Shown here: positions 1 to 6,368 of the stretch, one piece after another
Numbering within the stretch: the first letter of the stretch is position 1
Layout of the letters: every line of letters starts with the position of its first letter
Source: CAZVYS01 sp964630755
GTDB taxonomy: Bacteria > Patescibacteriota > Microgenomatia > UBA1400 > CG1-02-47-37
Direction of reading: 5' to 3'
DNA: 15,488 nucleotides
Assembly (NCBI GenBank): GCA_964630755.1
Contig: CAZVYS010000020.1
Location: forward strand, 1-15,488
Position numbers and translations under genes: made by a program
The notes under the pieces: model-generated
The model's database searches: none
The model's input: the letters and a program-made list of their open reading frames with translations, nothing else
What the model was told of the DNA's origin: nothing

Positions 1-310
1 TCCCCCTTTTGCGAGCGCGAAGCGCGAGCATAGAACCCGCGATCTGACCACAGGCAAGTCAATCGCGGGTTAATTGGTTTTCGCGGAGCGAGGCGAAGCC
101 GAGCGAAGCGAGACAAGAGCCGACTTTAAGGAGGCGGATAATTGCGAACCCCGCGAAGCGGGGTGAGCAACCTTTCAATGTTAGGTTCAAGTTAGAGCGA
201 AGCGATTAAAATTGGGCGAAGTCCATCAATTGGCATATTGTGTTTGGGCTACAATCAATTGAGTTGTTTAATTTAAACTACATTAACCAAGTAAGGTTAA
301 TCACTCTTTT
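1..310. repeat. Gene-free region with repeated GCGAAGC mini-hairpins
   Basis: I see no gene here. GCGAAGC occurs exactly at 17-23, 93-99, 103-109, 153-159 and 197-203, with a GCGAAGT variant at 216-222. Most copies sit in a longer GAA-triloop stem: GCGC/GCGC at 15-25, GGC/GCC at 92-100, and ACCCCGC/GCGGGGT at 148-164, which is extended by TTGC/GCAA (142-145/167-170) across a tandem G-A internal loop. A separate inverted repeat pairs AACCCGCGAT (34-43) with ATCGCGGGTT (62-71). The block is more GC-rich than the genes of the window. From about 230 to 310 it becomes AT-rich and featureless. Known: DNA GCGAAGC folds into an exceptionally stable mini-hairpin. The role here is unknown. Confidence 0.6.
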
Positions 311-403
311 GGTGGTAGTGGTTGGATTGTTGGCAGTTGACCGGTTTCCTGTTTTCACCGCCACTGGCGGCTTTCACTATCCGGTTCTGCTAAAGCTACC
401 ACC
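311..403. other. Nested stem-loop element, possible structured RNA
   Basis: Four nested helices can be drawn: GGTGGTAG 311-318 with CTACCACC 396-403; GCAG 333-336 with CTGC 387-390; 339-344 with 381-386 (GACCGG/CCGGTT, one G-T pair); and CCGCC 358-362 with GGCGG 366-370 closing an ACT triloop. I do not recognise the fold as a known riboswitch or ribozyme. On the minus strand it lies just after the stop of the start-less frame at 735-415, so it could be a 3' UTR structure. It could also be DNA secondary structure belonging to the hairpin-rich block. Minus-strand frames here are short and broken by stops. Confidence 0.35.
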
Positions 404-582
404 ATTTAGATAGTCTAATGTCCATCTTTAGATGAATAGATAATAACTGTATTTGTATTTAATTTAACTCTTCTTTTTAATCCTTCATCTTTGATCGTGG
501 TTGATGTGGTGGTGGTCGGTGTAGATGGGCAGGTGGGCGGCATGTCGGACGAGCTGTCGCAAGGTACTGTATCTGTTATATC

Positions 583-642
583 TATGGTAAAATTACCATA
601 CTTACTTTTAAAGTAAGTTCGAGTGTCGTCAAAAACACACTC
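583..642. repeat. Three tandem perfect palindromes beside the inverted repeat
   Basis: TATGGTAA/TTACCATA (583-590, 593-600), CTTACTT/AAGTAAG (601-607, 611-617) and GAGTGT/ACACTC (621-626, 637-642) follow one another almost without gaps. The last one crosses the outer boundary of the left 81-bp repeat at 640. A fourth hairpin, GGCGGCGC/GCGCCGCC (661-668, 672-679), lies inside the repeat. Confidence 0.6.
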
Positions 643-720
643 AAACGAGCGACTTGTCGCGGCGGCGCAAAGCGCCGCCCATGGTTTTCTTGAGGGGAAA
701 TACGTTTTTTTGTCTTTTAA
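640..720 (+). repeat. Left copy of the 81-bp inverted repeat
   Basis: Positions 640-720 are the exact reverse complement of 2354-2434, 81 of 81 bases, with mismatches immediately outside on both sides. The copy contains an 8-bp stem with AAA loop (661-679). Read on the minus strand it encodes the same 27 residues as the 3' end of the recombinase gene. The sharp boundaries suggest a recombination product or an active inversion site rather than gradual homology. Confidence 0.9.
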
Positions 721-880
721 GACTTTGTTAGTTGCTTAGATCTTTTCCTGTTACTTAGAATACTTTAAGTAGTAAAATTAGATTGATTTTTGTTGATTTA
801 ACTACTGTTAAATATTGTCCAAATATACTAGCTTTTCTTTTTTGCTTTTAAGCATTACATAACCAACACGTTCTTCAACT

Positions 881-902
881 ATGTGTAGCACGTACTACAC
901 AT
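881..902. promoter_or_regulatory. 22-bp dyad, candidate operator or recombinase site
   Basis: ATGTGTAG (881-888) and CTACACAT (895-902) are perfect 8-bp inverted arms around a 6-bp centre, about 24 bp upstream of the recombinase -35 box. The size and placement suit a dimeric protein, either an autorepressor or the recombinase itself. Which protein binds is inference. Confidence 0.5.
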
Positions 903-925
903 ATACTATTAAAATTCGATTCCTA

Positions 926-954
926 TTGACAAACATTACCCGAAAGTAGATATT
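926..954 (+). promoter_or_regulatory. Recombinase promoter, probably leaderless
   Basis: TTGACA (926-931), a 17-nt spacer and GATATT (949-954, four of six matches to TATAAT) end 7 nt before the ATG at 962. Transcription should start at or within a base or two of the ATG. No Shine-Dalgarno sequence is present. Confidence 0.5.
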
Positions 955-961
955 AATAGTA

Positions 962-2494
962 ATGCCCAAGTATTTTATTTACGCTAGAAAAAGCACTGAA
1001 GACGAAGAAAGACAACAATTATCTATTCCAGCTCAAATTGATGAATTAAGACAATTTGCCAAAAAAGAAAAGCTAAAAGTAATTGATACCTTTATTGAAA
1101 GCAAAACCGCTAAAAAACCCGGTAGGAAACTCTTCAACCAAATGTTAGAAAAAATTGAATTAGGGGTTGCTGACAGTATCATCTCTTGGCACCCTGATCG
1201 TCTTGCCAGAAACGCAGTTGATTCTGGTCAAATACTTCACTTACTAGATACAAACAAGCTTGTTGATCTCAAATTCCCCACCCTTCAGTTTCAAAACAAT
1301 GCGCAGGGTTTATTCATGCTTTCAATTTCATTTGGGCAATCTAAATATTTTATAGATAACTTAAGCGAAAATACCAAAAGGGGATTAAGGCAAAAAATTA
1401 GACAAGGTGGTTATCCTTCTCAAGCTCCTTTAGGATATTTAAACGATAGATTAAATAAAACAGTCATAGTAGATAAAAAGAAAGCTCCGATTATCAAACA
1501 AGCTTTTAATCACTACTCTACCGGTAAATATTCTTTGGAAGCTATCTCTAATTTTTTTGCCAAACAAGGGATATTATCAAGACATGGTAACCATCTCAAA
1601 AAATGGACGATTAAACATCTTTTAACCAACCCTTTTTATTACGGACATTTTCGCTATAACAATGAAATTTACCAAGGTAAGCACAAACCATTGCTTACCA
1701 AGAAGTTTTTTGATCAAGTTCAGAAAGTGATTAAAAAGCGTGGATACATTCACCCCAAAGAACCCCACAACTTACCATTTGCCGGATTCATGAAATGTGG
1801 CGAATGTGGTAAAACCATAACCGCTGAAATTAAAACCAGATACTACAAAGGCACCAACCGAACCGCAACCTACATTTATTACCGTTGCACTAAAAAAGGC
1901 ACTAATTGCTCTCAAGCCTACATTCGCCAAGTTGACCTAATTCCCCAAATTAACAAACTAATCAAAAAACATTCTATTCCAGAAAGTTGGGGAGCTAAAT
2001 TTCATCAAAAAATCAATAACGAAGAACAAAAAATTGAATCTAATTTAGAAAAGGTTAGCCAAGCACTAAAACTAGAACTAAAGGCAGTTAAAAACCGCTT
2101 AGATAAAGTTTTAGATAAATATCTAGACAAAGATATTGATAGAGATCAATATTTAAACAAAAAGAATAGTCTGATGAACAAAAAGAAAGACTTAGAGGAA
2201 AGATTAACTAAACTTTATTTATCAGAAACTGCTTGGCTCGAACCTTTTAGAAAATGGACAAATCTGGCTTTACAAGCCAGTAAAATATCTAGTTTAACTA
2301 CCGATTTACATGAGAAACGTCAATTTATGCTAAACACCGGCTCGGACTTCATTTTAAAAGACAAAAAAACGTATTTCCCCTCAAGAAAACCATGGGCGGC
2401 GCTTTGCGCCGCCGCGACAAGTCGCTCGTTTGAGCGGGAGACGGGTTACGATCCCGCTACCTTCTGCTTGGGAAGCAGATGCTCTACCAATTGA
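962..2494 (+). CDS. Large serine site-specific recombinase
   Basis: A 510-residue large serine recombinase that cuts and rejoins DNA through a serine-DNA link. The N-terminal resolvase domain has YARKS with catalytic Ser11 and the HPDRLARN motif (residues 77-84). The recombinase domain spans about 135-260, a zinc ribbon uses Cys279, Cys282, Cys309 and Cys316, and a Lys/Glu-rich coiled coil covers about 345-420. Residues 465-491 are encoded by the right copy of the 81-bp inverted repeat. The last 19 residues (492-510) are antisense to the tRNA-Gly, so the native end of the protein is uncertain. The ATG follows a near-consensus -35 box with leaderless spacing. The gene probably belonged to an element that integrated at the 3' end of tRNA-Gly. 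Whether it also drives inversion of 640-2434 is inference. Confidence 0.93.
   Translation: MPKYFIYARKSTEDEERQQLSIPAQIDELRQFAKKEKLKVIDTFIESKTAKKPGRKLFNQMLEKIELGVADSIISWHPDRLARNAVDSGQILHLLDTNKLVDLKFPTLQFQNNAQGLFMLSISFGQSKYFIDNLSENTKRGLRQKIRQGGYPSQAPLGYLNDRLNKTVIVDKKKAPIIKQAFNHYSTGKYSLEAISNFFAKQGILSRHGNHLKKWTIKHLLTNPFYYGHFRYNNEIYQGKHKPLLTKKFFDQVQKVIKKRGYIHPKEPHNLPFAGFMKCGECGKTITAEIKTRYYKGTNRTATYIYYRCTKKGTNCSQAYIRQVDLIPQINKLIKKHSIPESWGAKFHQKINNEEQKIESNLEKVSQALKLELKAVKNRLDKVLDKYLDKDIDRDQYLNKKNSLMNKKKDLEERLTKLYLSETAWLEPFRKWTNLALQASKISSLTTDLHEKRQFMLNTGSDFILKDKKTYFPSRKPWAALCAAATSRSFERETGYDPATFCLGSRCSTN
2354..2434 (-). repeat. Right copy of the 81-bp inverted repeat
   Basis: This exact inverted partner of 640-720 covers recombinase codons 465-491 precisely and overlaps the last two bases of the tRNA-Gly (2433-2434). 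It holds the stem GGCGGCGC/GCGCCGCC (2395-2402, 2406-2413), which on the minus strand lies just after the tRNA and could help end its transcript, although no long T run follows. Confidence 0.9.
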
Positions 2495-2505
2495 GCTACT
2501 CCCGC
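2433..2505 (-). tRNA. tRNA-Gly (CCC)
   Basis: This is a 73-nt cloverleaf without encoded CCA: acceptor GCGGGAG/CTCCCGC with discriminator T, D stem GCTC/GAGC, anticodon stem TCTGC/GCAGA with loop TTCCCAA (anticodon CCC), and T stem GCGGG/CCCGT with one G-T pair. The T loop reads ATCGTAA rather than the usual TTCRANN, so the 54-58 pair is A-T instead of T-A. The 3' half is overlapped antisense by the recombinase gene, and the inverted repeat begins at the last acceptor base: the arrangement expected of an integration site. Confidence 0.93.
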
Positions 2506-2553
2506 ATACCGCAATTCTACCCCGGTAGGGGAATCTGTTCAAACCCTAGATTC

Positions 2554-2577
2554 TTAAAACTATCTGGGTAGTTTTAA
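2554..2577. terminator. 9-bp hairpin over the LysM gene stop codon
   Basis: TTAAAACTA (2554-2562) and TAGTTTTAA (2569-2577) form perfect arms with a 6-nt loop, and the stop codon (2562-2560) lies in one arm. A second small hairpin, CCCC/GGGG at 2520-2531, follows before tRNA-Gly. Neither has a strong T tract, so termination is uncertain and read-through into tRNA-Gly is possible. Confidence 0.4.
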
Positions 2578-3177
2578 AACCATCCCTTTTTCAATTACGT
2601 TAGAGTCAACTATTTGTTCTTGGTTAGCTTTAAAGATTTTTGTCCACTGATAACCATCGCCATAGGCTCTAACAGCAATTTTCCAAAGAGTATCGCCTTT
2701 AGCTACAGTATAGTTATCAGTTAAGATGCTATCTTGAGTGCTAGTTGTCTCAGTCACTTTTACTTCTGGTTTTTCAACGACAATCTGAGCTGTTTTAGGA
2801 ATAGTTAGCTCTTGTCCTTCTACAATTACATAAGGAGCAATTAACTGGTTTTCTTGAGCTATATTAACCCAGTTATAGCCAGATTCATAGTATTTTTCAG
2901 CTATCTGCCATAAGTGCTCACCATTAGTAACTTTATGAGTTTTTGGAAGACCTTGAGGCACTAATTTCCCGTTTTCTTTAACTAGTTGTACTCCTTCGTA
3001 GGCGACTTGATCTGTTGCAGGTTGTTTATTAACACTTGAGAAATAGTTATAAACTAATACTCCCACCACCACCACCACCAAAGCTCCTAATGCCATACTG
3101 ATAGTTGACTCGCTCATCTTTAATCTTTTCAAAAATGACTTTAATCCTGATTCTTGGTGTTCTGATTCTGTGTCCAT
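2560..3177 (-). CDS. Membrane-anchored protein with two LysM domains
   Basis: A 205-residue protein: a charged cytoplasmic N-terminus, one hydrophobic segment at about residues 26-46 (ALGALVVVVVGVLVYNYF), a linker, LysM domain 1 at about 79-127 (KVTNGEHLWQIAEKYY) and LysM domain 2 at about 155-204 (YTVAKGDTLWKIAVRAYG). LysM modules bind N-acetylglucosamine-containing glycans, so a role at the cell envelope outside the membrane is likely. There is no catalytic domain. I chose the ATG at 3177 over an in-frame ATG at 3222 because AAAGGAGG (3193-3186) lies 8 nt before it. The gene sits between tRNA-Asp and tRNA-Gly on the same strand and may be read from the tRNA-Asp promoter. Confidence 0.88.
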   Translation of the reverse strand: MDTESEHQESGLKSFLKRLKMSESTISMALGALVVVVVGVLVYNYFSSVNKQPATDQVAYEGVQLVKENGKLVPQGLPKTHKVTNGEHLWQIAEKYYESGYNWVNIAQENQLIAPYVIVEGQELTIPKTAQIVVEKPEVKVTETTSTQDSILTDNYTVAKGDTLWKIAVRAYGDGYQWTKIFKANQEQIVDSNVIEKGMVLKLPR

Positions 3178-3185
3178 TTTTTCTG

Positions 3186-3193
3186 CCTCCTTT
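3186..3193 (-). promoter_or_regulatory. Strong Shine-Dalgarno for the LysM gene
   Basis: AAAGGAGG lies 8 nt before the ATG at 3177 and decides that start. It is the only strong ribosome binding site I see in a window where most other starts look leaderless or weakly led. Confidence 0.75.
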
Positions 3194-3259
3194 CTAAGGC
3201 AGAGATTTATCTTGAGCAGCATTCAGACCTTTACCTTGATTAAATCGAGGCGGTCTTTG

Positions 3260-3335
3260 CGGACCCGACCGGATTTGAACCGGCGGTCTCTTCCTTGACA
3301 GGGAAGCGTGTTAAACCAGGCTACACCACGGGTCC
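3260..3335 (-). tRNA. tRNA-Asp (GTC)
   Basis: This is a 76-nt cloverleaf: acceptor GGACCCG/CGGGTCC with discriminator G, anticodon stem CTTCC/GGAAG with loop CTGTCAA (anticodon GTC), T stem GCCGG/CCGGT and canonical T loop TTCAAAT. CCA is not encoded. It is transcribed toward the LysM gene. Confidence 0.96.
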
Positions 3336-3346
3336 ACCTAGTTGTA

Positions 3347-3375
3347 ATAATAACAGAGGTAGTAGAGCTAGTCAA
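3347..3375 (-). promoter_or_regulatory. tRNA-Asp promoter
   Basis: Read on the minus strand: TTGACT (3375-3370), a 17-nt spacer, TATTAT (3352-3347). The start would fall near 3340, about 5 nt before the tRNA 5' end at 3335. Five of six matches in each box make this one of the best promoters in the window. Confidence 0.75.
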
Positions 3376-3389
3376 TCAGCTAAATATTG

Positions 3390-3405
3390 TAGGATAAATA
3401 TCCTA
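3390..3405. promoter_or_regulatory. 16-bp palindrome between tRNA-Asp and clpB
   Basis: TAGGATA (3390-3396) and TATCCTA (3399-3405) are perfect arms around AA. The site lies 15 bp upstream of the tRNA-Asp -35 box and about 95 bp upstream of the clpB -35 box. It is not the CIRCE heat-shock operator. It could be an operator for either side or a chance AT-rich palindrome. Confidence 0.35.
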
Positions 3406-3498
3406 TAAATAACAAATTAGTGCTTAATTAACTCTGTAAAAAACTATTAATTACCCAAATGAAAACAATGTGAAACTAAATGAGTACAAAATGTCTAT

Positions 3499-3527
3499 TT
3501 GTTTTCTTGCAACATTTTTACTAAAAT
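3499..3527 (+). promoter_or_regulatory. clpB promoter
   Basis: TTGTTT (3499-3504), a 17-nt spacer and TAAAAT (3522-3527) place the transcript start near 3534, 8 nt before the ATG at 3542. This argues against the in-frame upstream ATG at 3470, which would lie before the promoter. Confidence 0.55.
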
Positions 3528-3541
3528 ATACCTGCCTGCTT

Positions 3542-6055
3542 ATGGATAAAGACAACTTTACTCATTCAACCGAACAATCAATTCAAAAAGCTTTCAGAAT
3601 CGCCCAGGGCAAACAAAACCCTAGTTTAACAGACTTACACCTATTATTAGCCCTTTTATCTGACCTAGATAGTGTTGTTTTTGAGATAATTAAAGCTTTA
3701 AAAGTAAAACCTCAAGACATTATCTTAAAAGCAGAGCAAGCCCTAGATAAAAAAGCAGTTGCTGAAGCCAAAATCGAACCTAGGCCTAATCAAGAATTTA
3801 TTCAAGTTTTAAATCAAGCTCAGATACAAGCCAATAAACTTAAGGACAAATATATCTCAAGAGAGCTTTTACTCTTAGCACTCACATTGACAGACTGCCA
3901 AAGTAATGATATCCTAAAGAAATTTCAAATCACCGCTGACAAAATAAAATCTTTATTAAAATCTGTTAGAGGAAATCAATCAGTTATGGATAAGAACCCA
4001 GAAGCTAAATACAAAGCTCTAGAAAAATATACTCAAAATTTAACCAAGCAAGCCAAAGCTGGCAAACTAGATCCAGTTATTGGTCGCAACGAAGAGATTA
4101 GAAGGGTAATGCAAGTTTTATCAAGGAGAACCAAAAACAATCCAGTTTTAATAGGTGATCCAGGAGTGGGTAAAACTGCTATTGTTGAAGGATTATCTCA
4201 ACGTATTGTTGATGGAGATGTTCCAGAAACTTTAAAAAACAAACAATTACTCGTACTGGATCTAGCCTCTATTTTAGCTGGAGCCAAATTTAGAGGTGAG
4301 TTTGAGGACAGGTTAAAAGCTATCCTAAAGCAGGTTAGTGAATCTGATGGAAAGTATATTTTGTTTATTGACGAACTGCATACTCTGGTTGGTGCTGGAG
4401 CAGCTGAAGGAGCCATTGATGCCTCAAACATGCTCAAGCCGGCTTTAGCTAGAGGATTATTAAGGGCTATTGGAGCCACCACAGTTAAAGAATATCGACA
4501 GTATATCGAAAAAGATGCAGCTTTAGAACGTCGATTCCAGCCAGTATTTGTTGACGAGCCCAGCTTAGAAGACACTATCGCCATATTAAGAGGATTAAAA
4601 GAAAAGTATGAAGTTCATCATGGTATAAAAATTATAGATGACGCCATTATTGCAGCAGCAAGTTTATCAACCAGGTACATCACTGATCGGTTTTTACCAG
4701 ATAAAGCCATTGATTTAATTGACGAAGCAGCCTCTGGGTTAAAAATCGAATCAGAATCTATGCCCACTGAACTTGATCAGTTAAAAAGACAAATTACACA
4801 ACTAGAAATAGAATTAAGAGCTTTAAAAAGAGAGAAAAACAAACTAAAACTAGATCAGATTAAAAAGAAAATTGCAGATTTAAAAGAAATAGAAACAGGA
4901 CTTGAAGTTCGTTGGAAAGCTCAAAAAAAACTTTTACAAAAAATTCAACATAACCAAATTCAAGTAGATAAACTAAAAACAGAGCTTATCGAGCTGGAAC
5001 GCGATGTAAAACTAGAACAAGCTGCAAAATTAAAGTATGGCCAACTCCCTAAGCTAGAAAAAGAACTCAAAGCTTTACAAAAGCAATGGTTATTGATTCC
5101 AGAAAAAGATCGGATTTTAAAGCTACAAGTCACAGAAGAAGACATTGCTCAAGTTGTTGCCCGTTGGACTGGCATTCCAGTTACTAAACTTCTTGCTTCA
5201 GATCAACAAAAGTTATCCAAACTAGAAGAAAAACTTCACCAAAGAGTTATTGGCCAAAACAAGGCAGTCAAAGAAGTCAGTAACGCTATCAGAAGATCTC
5301 GAGCTGGAATATCTGAGGAAAATCGTCCAATTGGTTCTTTTATCTTTATGGGTCCAACTGGAGTTGGAAAAACTGAGTTAGCTAAAGCTTTGGCTGAAGA
5401 GTTATTTAACGACGAAAACGCATTGATTCGTATCGATATGTCTGAATATTCAGAACAACACTCAATTGCTCGTTTAATTGGTGCCCCACCAGGCTATGTT
5501 GGCTTTGATCAAGGCGGACAGTTAACAGAGGCAGTTAGGCGAAAGCCATACTCAGTTATTCTTTTTGATGAAGTTGAAAAAGCTCATCCTCAAATTTTTA
5601 ATGCTTTTTTGCAAATTCTTGACGATGGACGATTAACCGATGGCAAAGGCAGGATGGTAAGTTTTAAAAACACTCTTATCATCATGACCTCAAATCTGAA
5701 AGACGAAGATGAAGTTAGAAAAACTTTTAAGCCAGAGTTTATTAATCGCCTGGATCAAATTATTGTTTTTGATTCATTAGATCCTAGCCTGCTTAAAAAG
5801 ATTGTAGAAATTCAGCTAAATAAAGTCAATCAACGATTAATAGAGCAATCTATTAAAATAAAAGTGACCAAAAAAGCTAAAGACTATTTAGCTAAAAAAG
5901 GCTATGACCAAGATTTTGGAGCAAGGCCTCTAAAGAGAGTTATCCAAAACCAAATTCTTGACCCGTTATCTCTAATGATTATAGAAAATCAACTAAAAAA
6001 AGACTCAACTATCACTGTAGAATTAACTAAAGATAAACTGACTCTTAAATCTTAA
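3542..6055 (+). CDS. clpB: ClpB-type AAA+ protein disaggregase
   Basis: An 837-residue Hsp100 ATPase that threads aggregated proteins through a hexameric pore. Order of parts: Clp N-domain (about 1-145); first AAA+ module with Walker A GDPGVGKT (205-212), pore loop KFRGE and Walker B ILFIDE (273-278); a ClpB-length coiled-coil middle domain (about 400-520, ending near KLKYGQLPKLEKEL); second AAA+ module with GPTGVGKT (604-611), pore loop GYVG (651-654), VILFDE (672-677) and sensor GARPLKR (793-799). The long middle domain and the absence of a ClpP-binding loop favour ClpB over ClpC or ClpA. The segment between MTSNL and FKPEFINR is only nine residues, shorter than usual. ATG 3542 is chosen because the family starts there and the promoter lies just upstream. 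Confidence 0.95.
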   Translation: MDKDNFTHSTEQSIQKAFRIAQGKQNPSLTDLHLLLALLSDLDSVVFEIIKALKVKPQDIILKAEQALDKKAVAEAKIEPRPNQEFIQVLNQAQIQANKLKDKYISRELLLLALTLTDCQSNDILKKFQITADKIKSLLKSVRGNQSVMDKNPEAKYKALEKYTQNLTKQAKAGKLDPVIGRNEEIRRVMQVLSRRTKNNPVLIGDPGVGKTAIVEGLSQRIVDGDVPETLKNKQLLVLDLASILAGAKFRGEFEDRLKAILKQVSESDGKYILFIDELHTLVGAGAAEGAIDASNMLKPALARGLLRAIGATTVKEYRQYIEKDAALERRFQPVFVDEPSLEDTIAILRGLKEKYEVHHGIKIIDDAIIAAASLSTRYITDRFLPDKAIDLIDEAASGLKIESESMPTELDQLKRQITQLEIELRALKREKNKLKLDQIKKKIADLKEIETGLEVRWKAQKKLLQKIQHNQIQVDKLKTELIELERDVKLEQAAKLKYGQLPKLEKELKALQKQWLLIPEKDRILKLQVTEEDIAQVVARWTGIPVTKLLASDQQKLSKLEEKLHQRVIGQNKAVKEVSNAIRRSRAGISEENRPIGSFIFMGPTGVGKTELAKALAEELFNDENALIRIDMSEYSEQHSIARLIGAPPGYVGFDQGGQLTEAVRRKPYSVILFDEVEKAHPQIFNAFLQILDDGRLTDGKGRMVSFKNTLIIMTSNLKDEDEVRKTFKPEFINRLDQIIVFDSLDPSLLKKIVEIQLNKVNQRLIEQSIKIKVTKKAKDYLAKKGYDQDFGARPLKRVIQNQILDPLSLMIIENQLKKDSTITVELTKDKLTLKS

Positions 6056-6080
6056 ACTCTCTTCTGTTAAACTGGTCACT

Positions 6081-6368
6081 ATGGTAGACGTTAATTATTT
6101 ATCTGAATTGGCTCAAATGCCAATCAACCAAAAAGAGGCTAAGACGCTTAAAAAAGGCTTTGAAAAAACTTTAGAAAGCGTTGACCTATTAAAAAAACTT
6201 GACACGACAAAATTCAAAAAAGACTTTTCAGTTACTGGCCTTTTAAATATCTTTCGAAAAGATAAAATAGATAAATCAAGAATCTTGACTCAAGACCAAG
6301 CCCTCTCTAACGCTAATAAAACTTACCAAGGATATTTTGTCGTTCCAAGGATTATCAATGAAACCTAA
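6081..6368 (+). CDS. gatC: Asp/Glu-tRNA amidotransferase subunit C
   Basis: A 95-residue GatC, the small subunit that wraps around and stabilises GatA-GatB. The C-terminal half carries the family pattern VTGLLNIFRKDKI followed by ALSNANKTYQGYFVVPRII. It begins 25 bp after clpB and overlaps gatA by 11 bp, heading the gatC-gatA-gatB operon. A weak -10-like TAAACT (6068-6073) lies 7 nt before the ATG. I see no convincing -35 box or Shine-Dalgarno, so it may be read from clpB. Confidence 0.93.
   Translation: MVDVNYLSELAQMPINQKEAKTLKKGFEKTLESVDLLKKLDTTKFKKDFSVTGLLNIFRKDKIDKSRILTQDQALSNANKTYQGYFVVPRIINET
6347..6350 (+). promoter_or_regulatory. Shine-Dalgarno deciding the gatA start
   Basis: AAGG within the end of gatC lies 7 nt before the ATG at 6358. 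It favours that start over the in-frame ATG at 6337, and translation is probably coupled to gatC. Confidence 0.5.

Larger units (their letters stand above)
415..735 (-). other. Start-less open frame: alternative recombinase C-terminal tail
   Basis: On the minus strand a frame opens after a TAA (738-736) and runs 106 codons to a TAG (417-415), with no ATG near its beginning. Its first five codons are unrelated to the recombinase. The next 27 are the inverted-repeat copy and encode exactly the same peptide, in the same phase, as recombinase residues 465-491. The last 74 codons are unique: acidic and aromatic at first, then a Thr/Pro/Ser-rich stretch (PSTPTTTTSTT), then a basic segment ending in KDGH. 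I recognise no family. It cannot be translated from its own start, but an inversion across the repeats would fuse it to the recombinase. It could instead be a chance open frame, since tandem palindromes lie inside it. Confidence 0.45.
721..961. other. Upstream region of the recombinase gene
   Basis: AT-rich and non-coding. The sequence from 721 to about 870 shows nothing I can name. The part nearest the gene holds the dyad at 881-902 and the promoter at 926-954. Confidence 0.5.

Noticed and set aside
171..190. Sequence resembling a degenerate REP (AACCTTTCAATGTTAGGTTC)
   Set aside because: It lacks the 11-3-11 inverted arms; the resemblance is limited to AT-rich words.
355..405. Minus-strand peptide of 16 codons from an ATG at 405, then a TGA at 357-355 followed by a further open stretch, hinting at TGA recoding
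   Set aside because: gatA ends in TGA at its normal length, so TGA is a stop here; the region is better explained by the nested hairpin.
3390..3405. Palindrome as a CIRCE heat-shock operator for clpB
   Set aside because: CIRCE is TTAGCACTC-N9-GAGTGCTAA; this site shares neither arms nor spacing.
3470..3541. Upstream ATG extending ClpB by 24 residues with a hydrophobic stretch
   Set aside because: ClpB is cytoplasmic and starts at the N-domain; the likely promoter lies inside this extension.
4198..4584. 128-codon minus-strand open frame inside clpB
   Set aside because: It lies wholly within the conserved first ATPase domain of ClpB, has no recognisable domain, and is a shadow of the coding strand.
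4960..5145. Minus-strand open frame inside the clpB middle domain
   Set aside because: Ser/Phe-rich product typical of an antisense frame opposite Lys/Glu-rich coiled coil.
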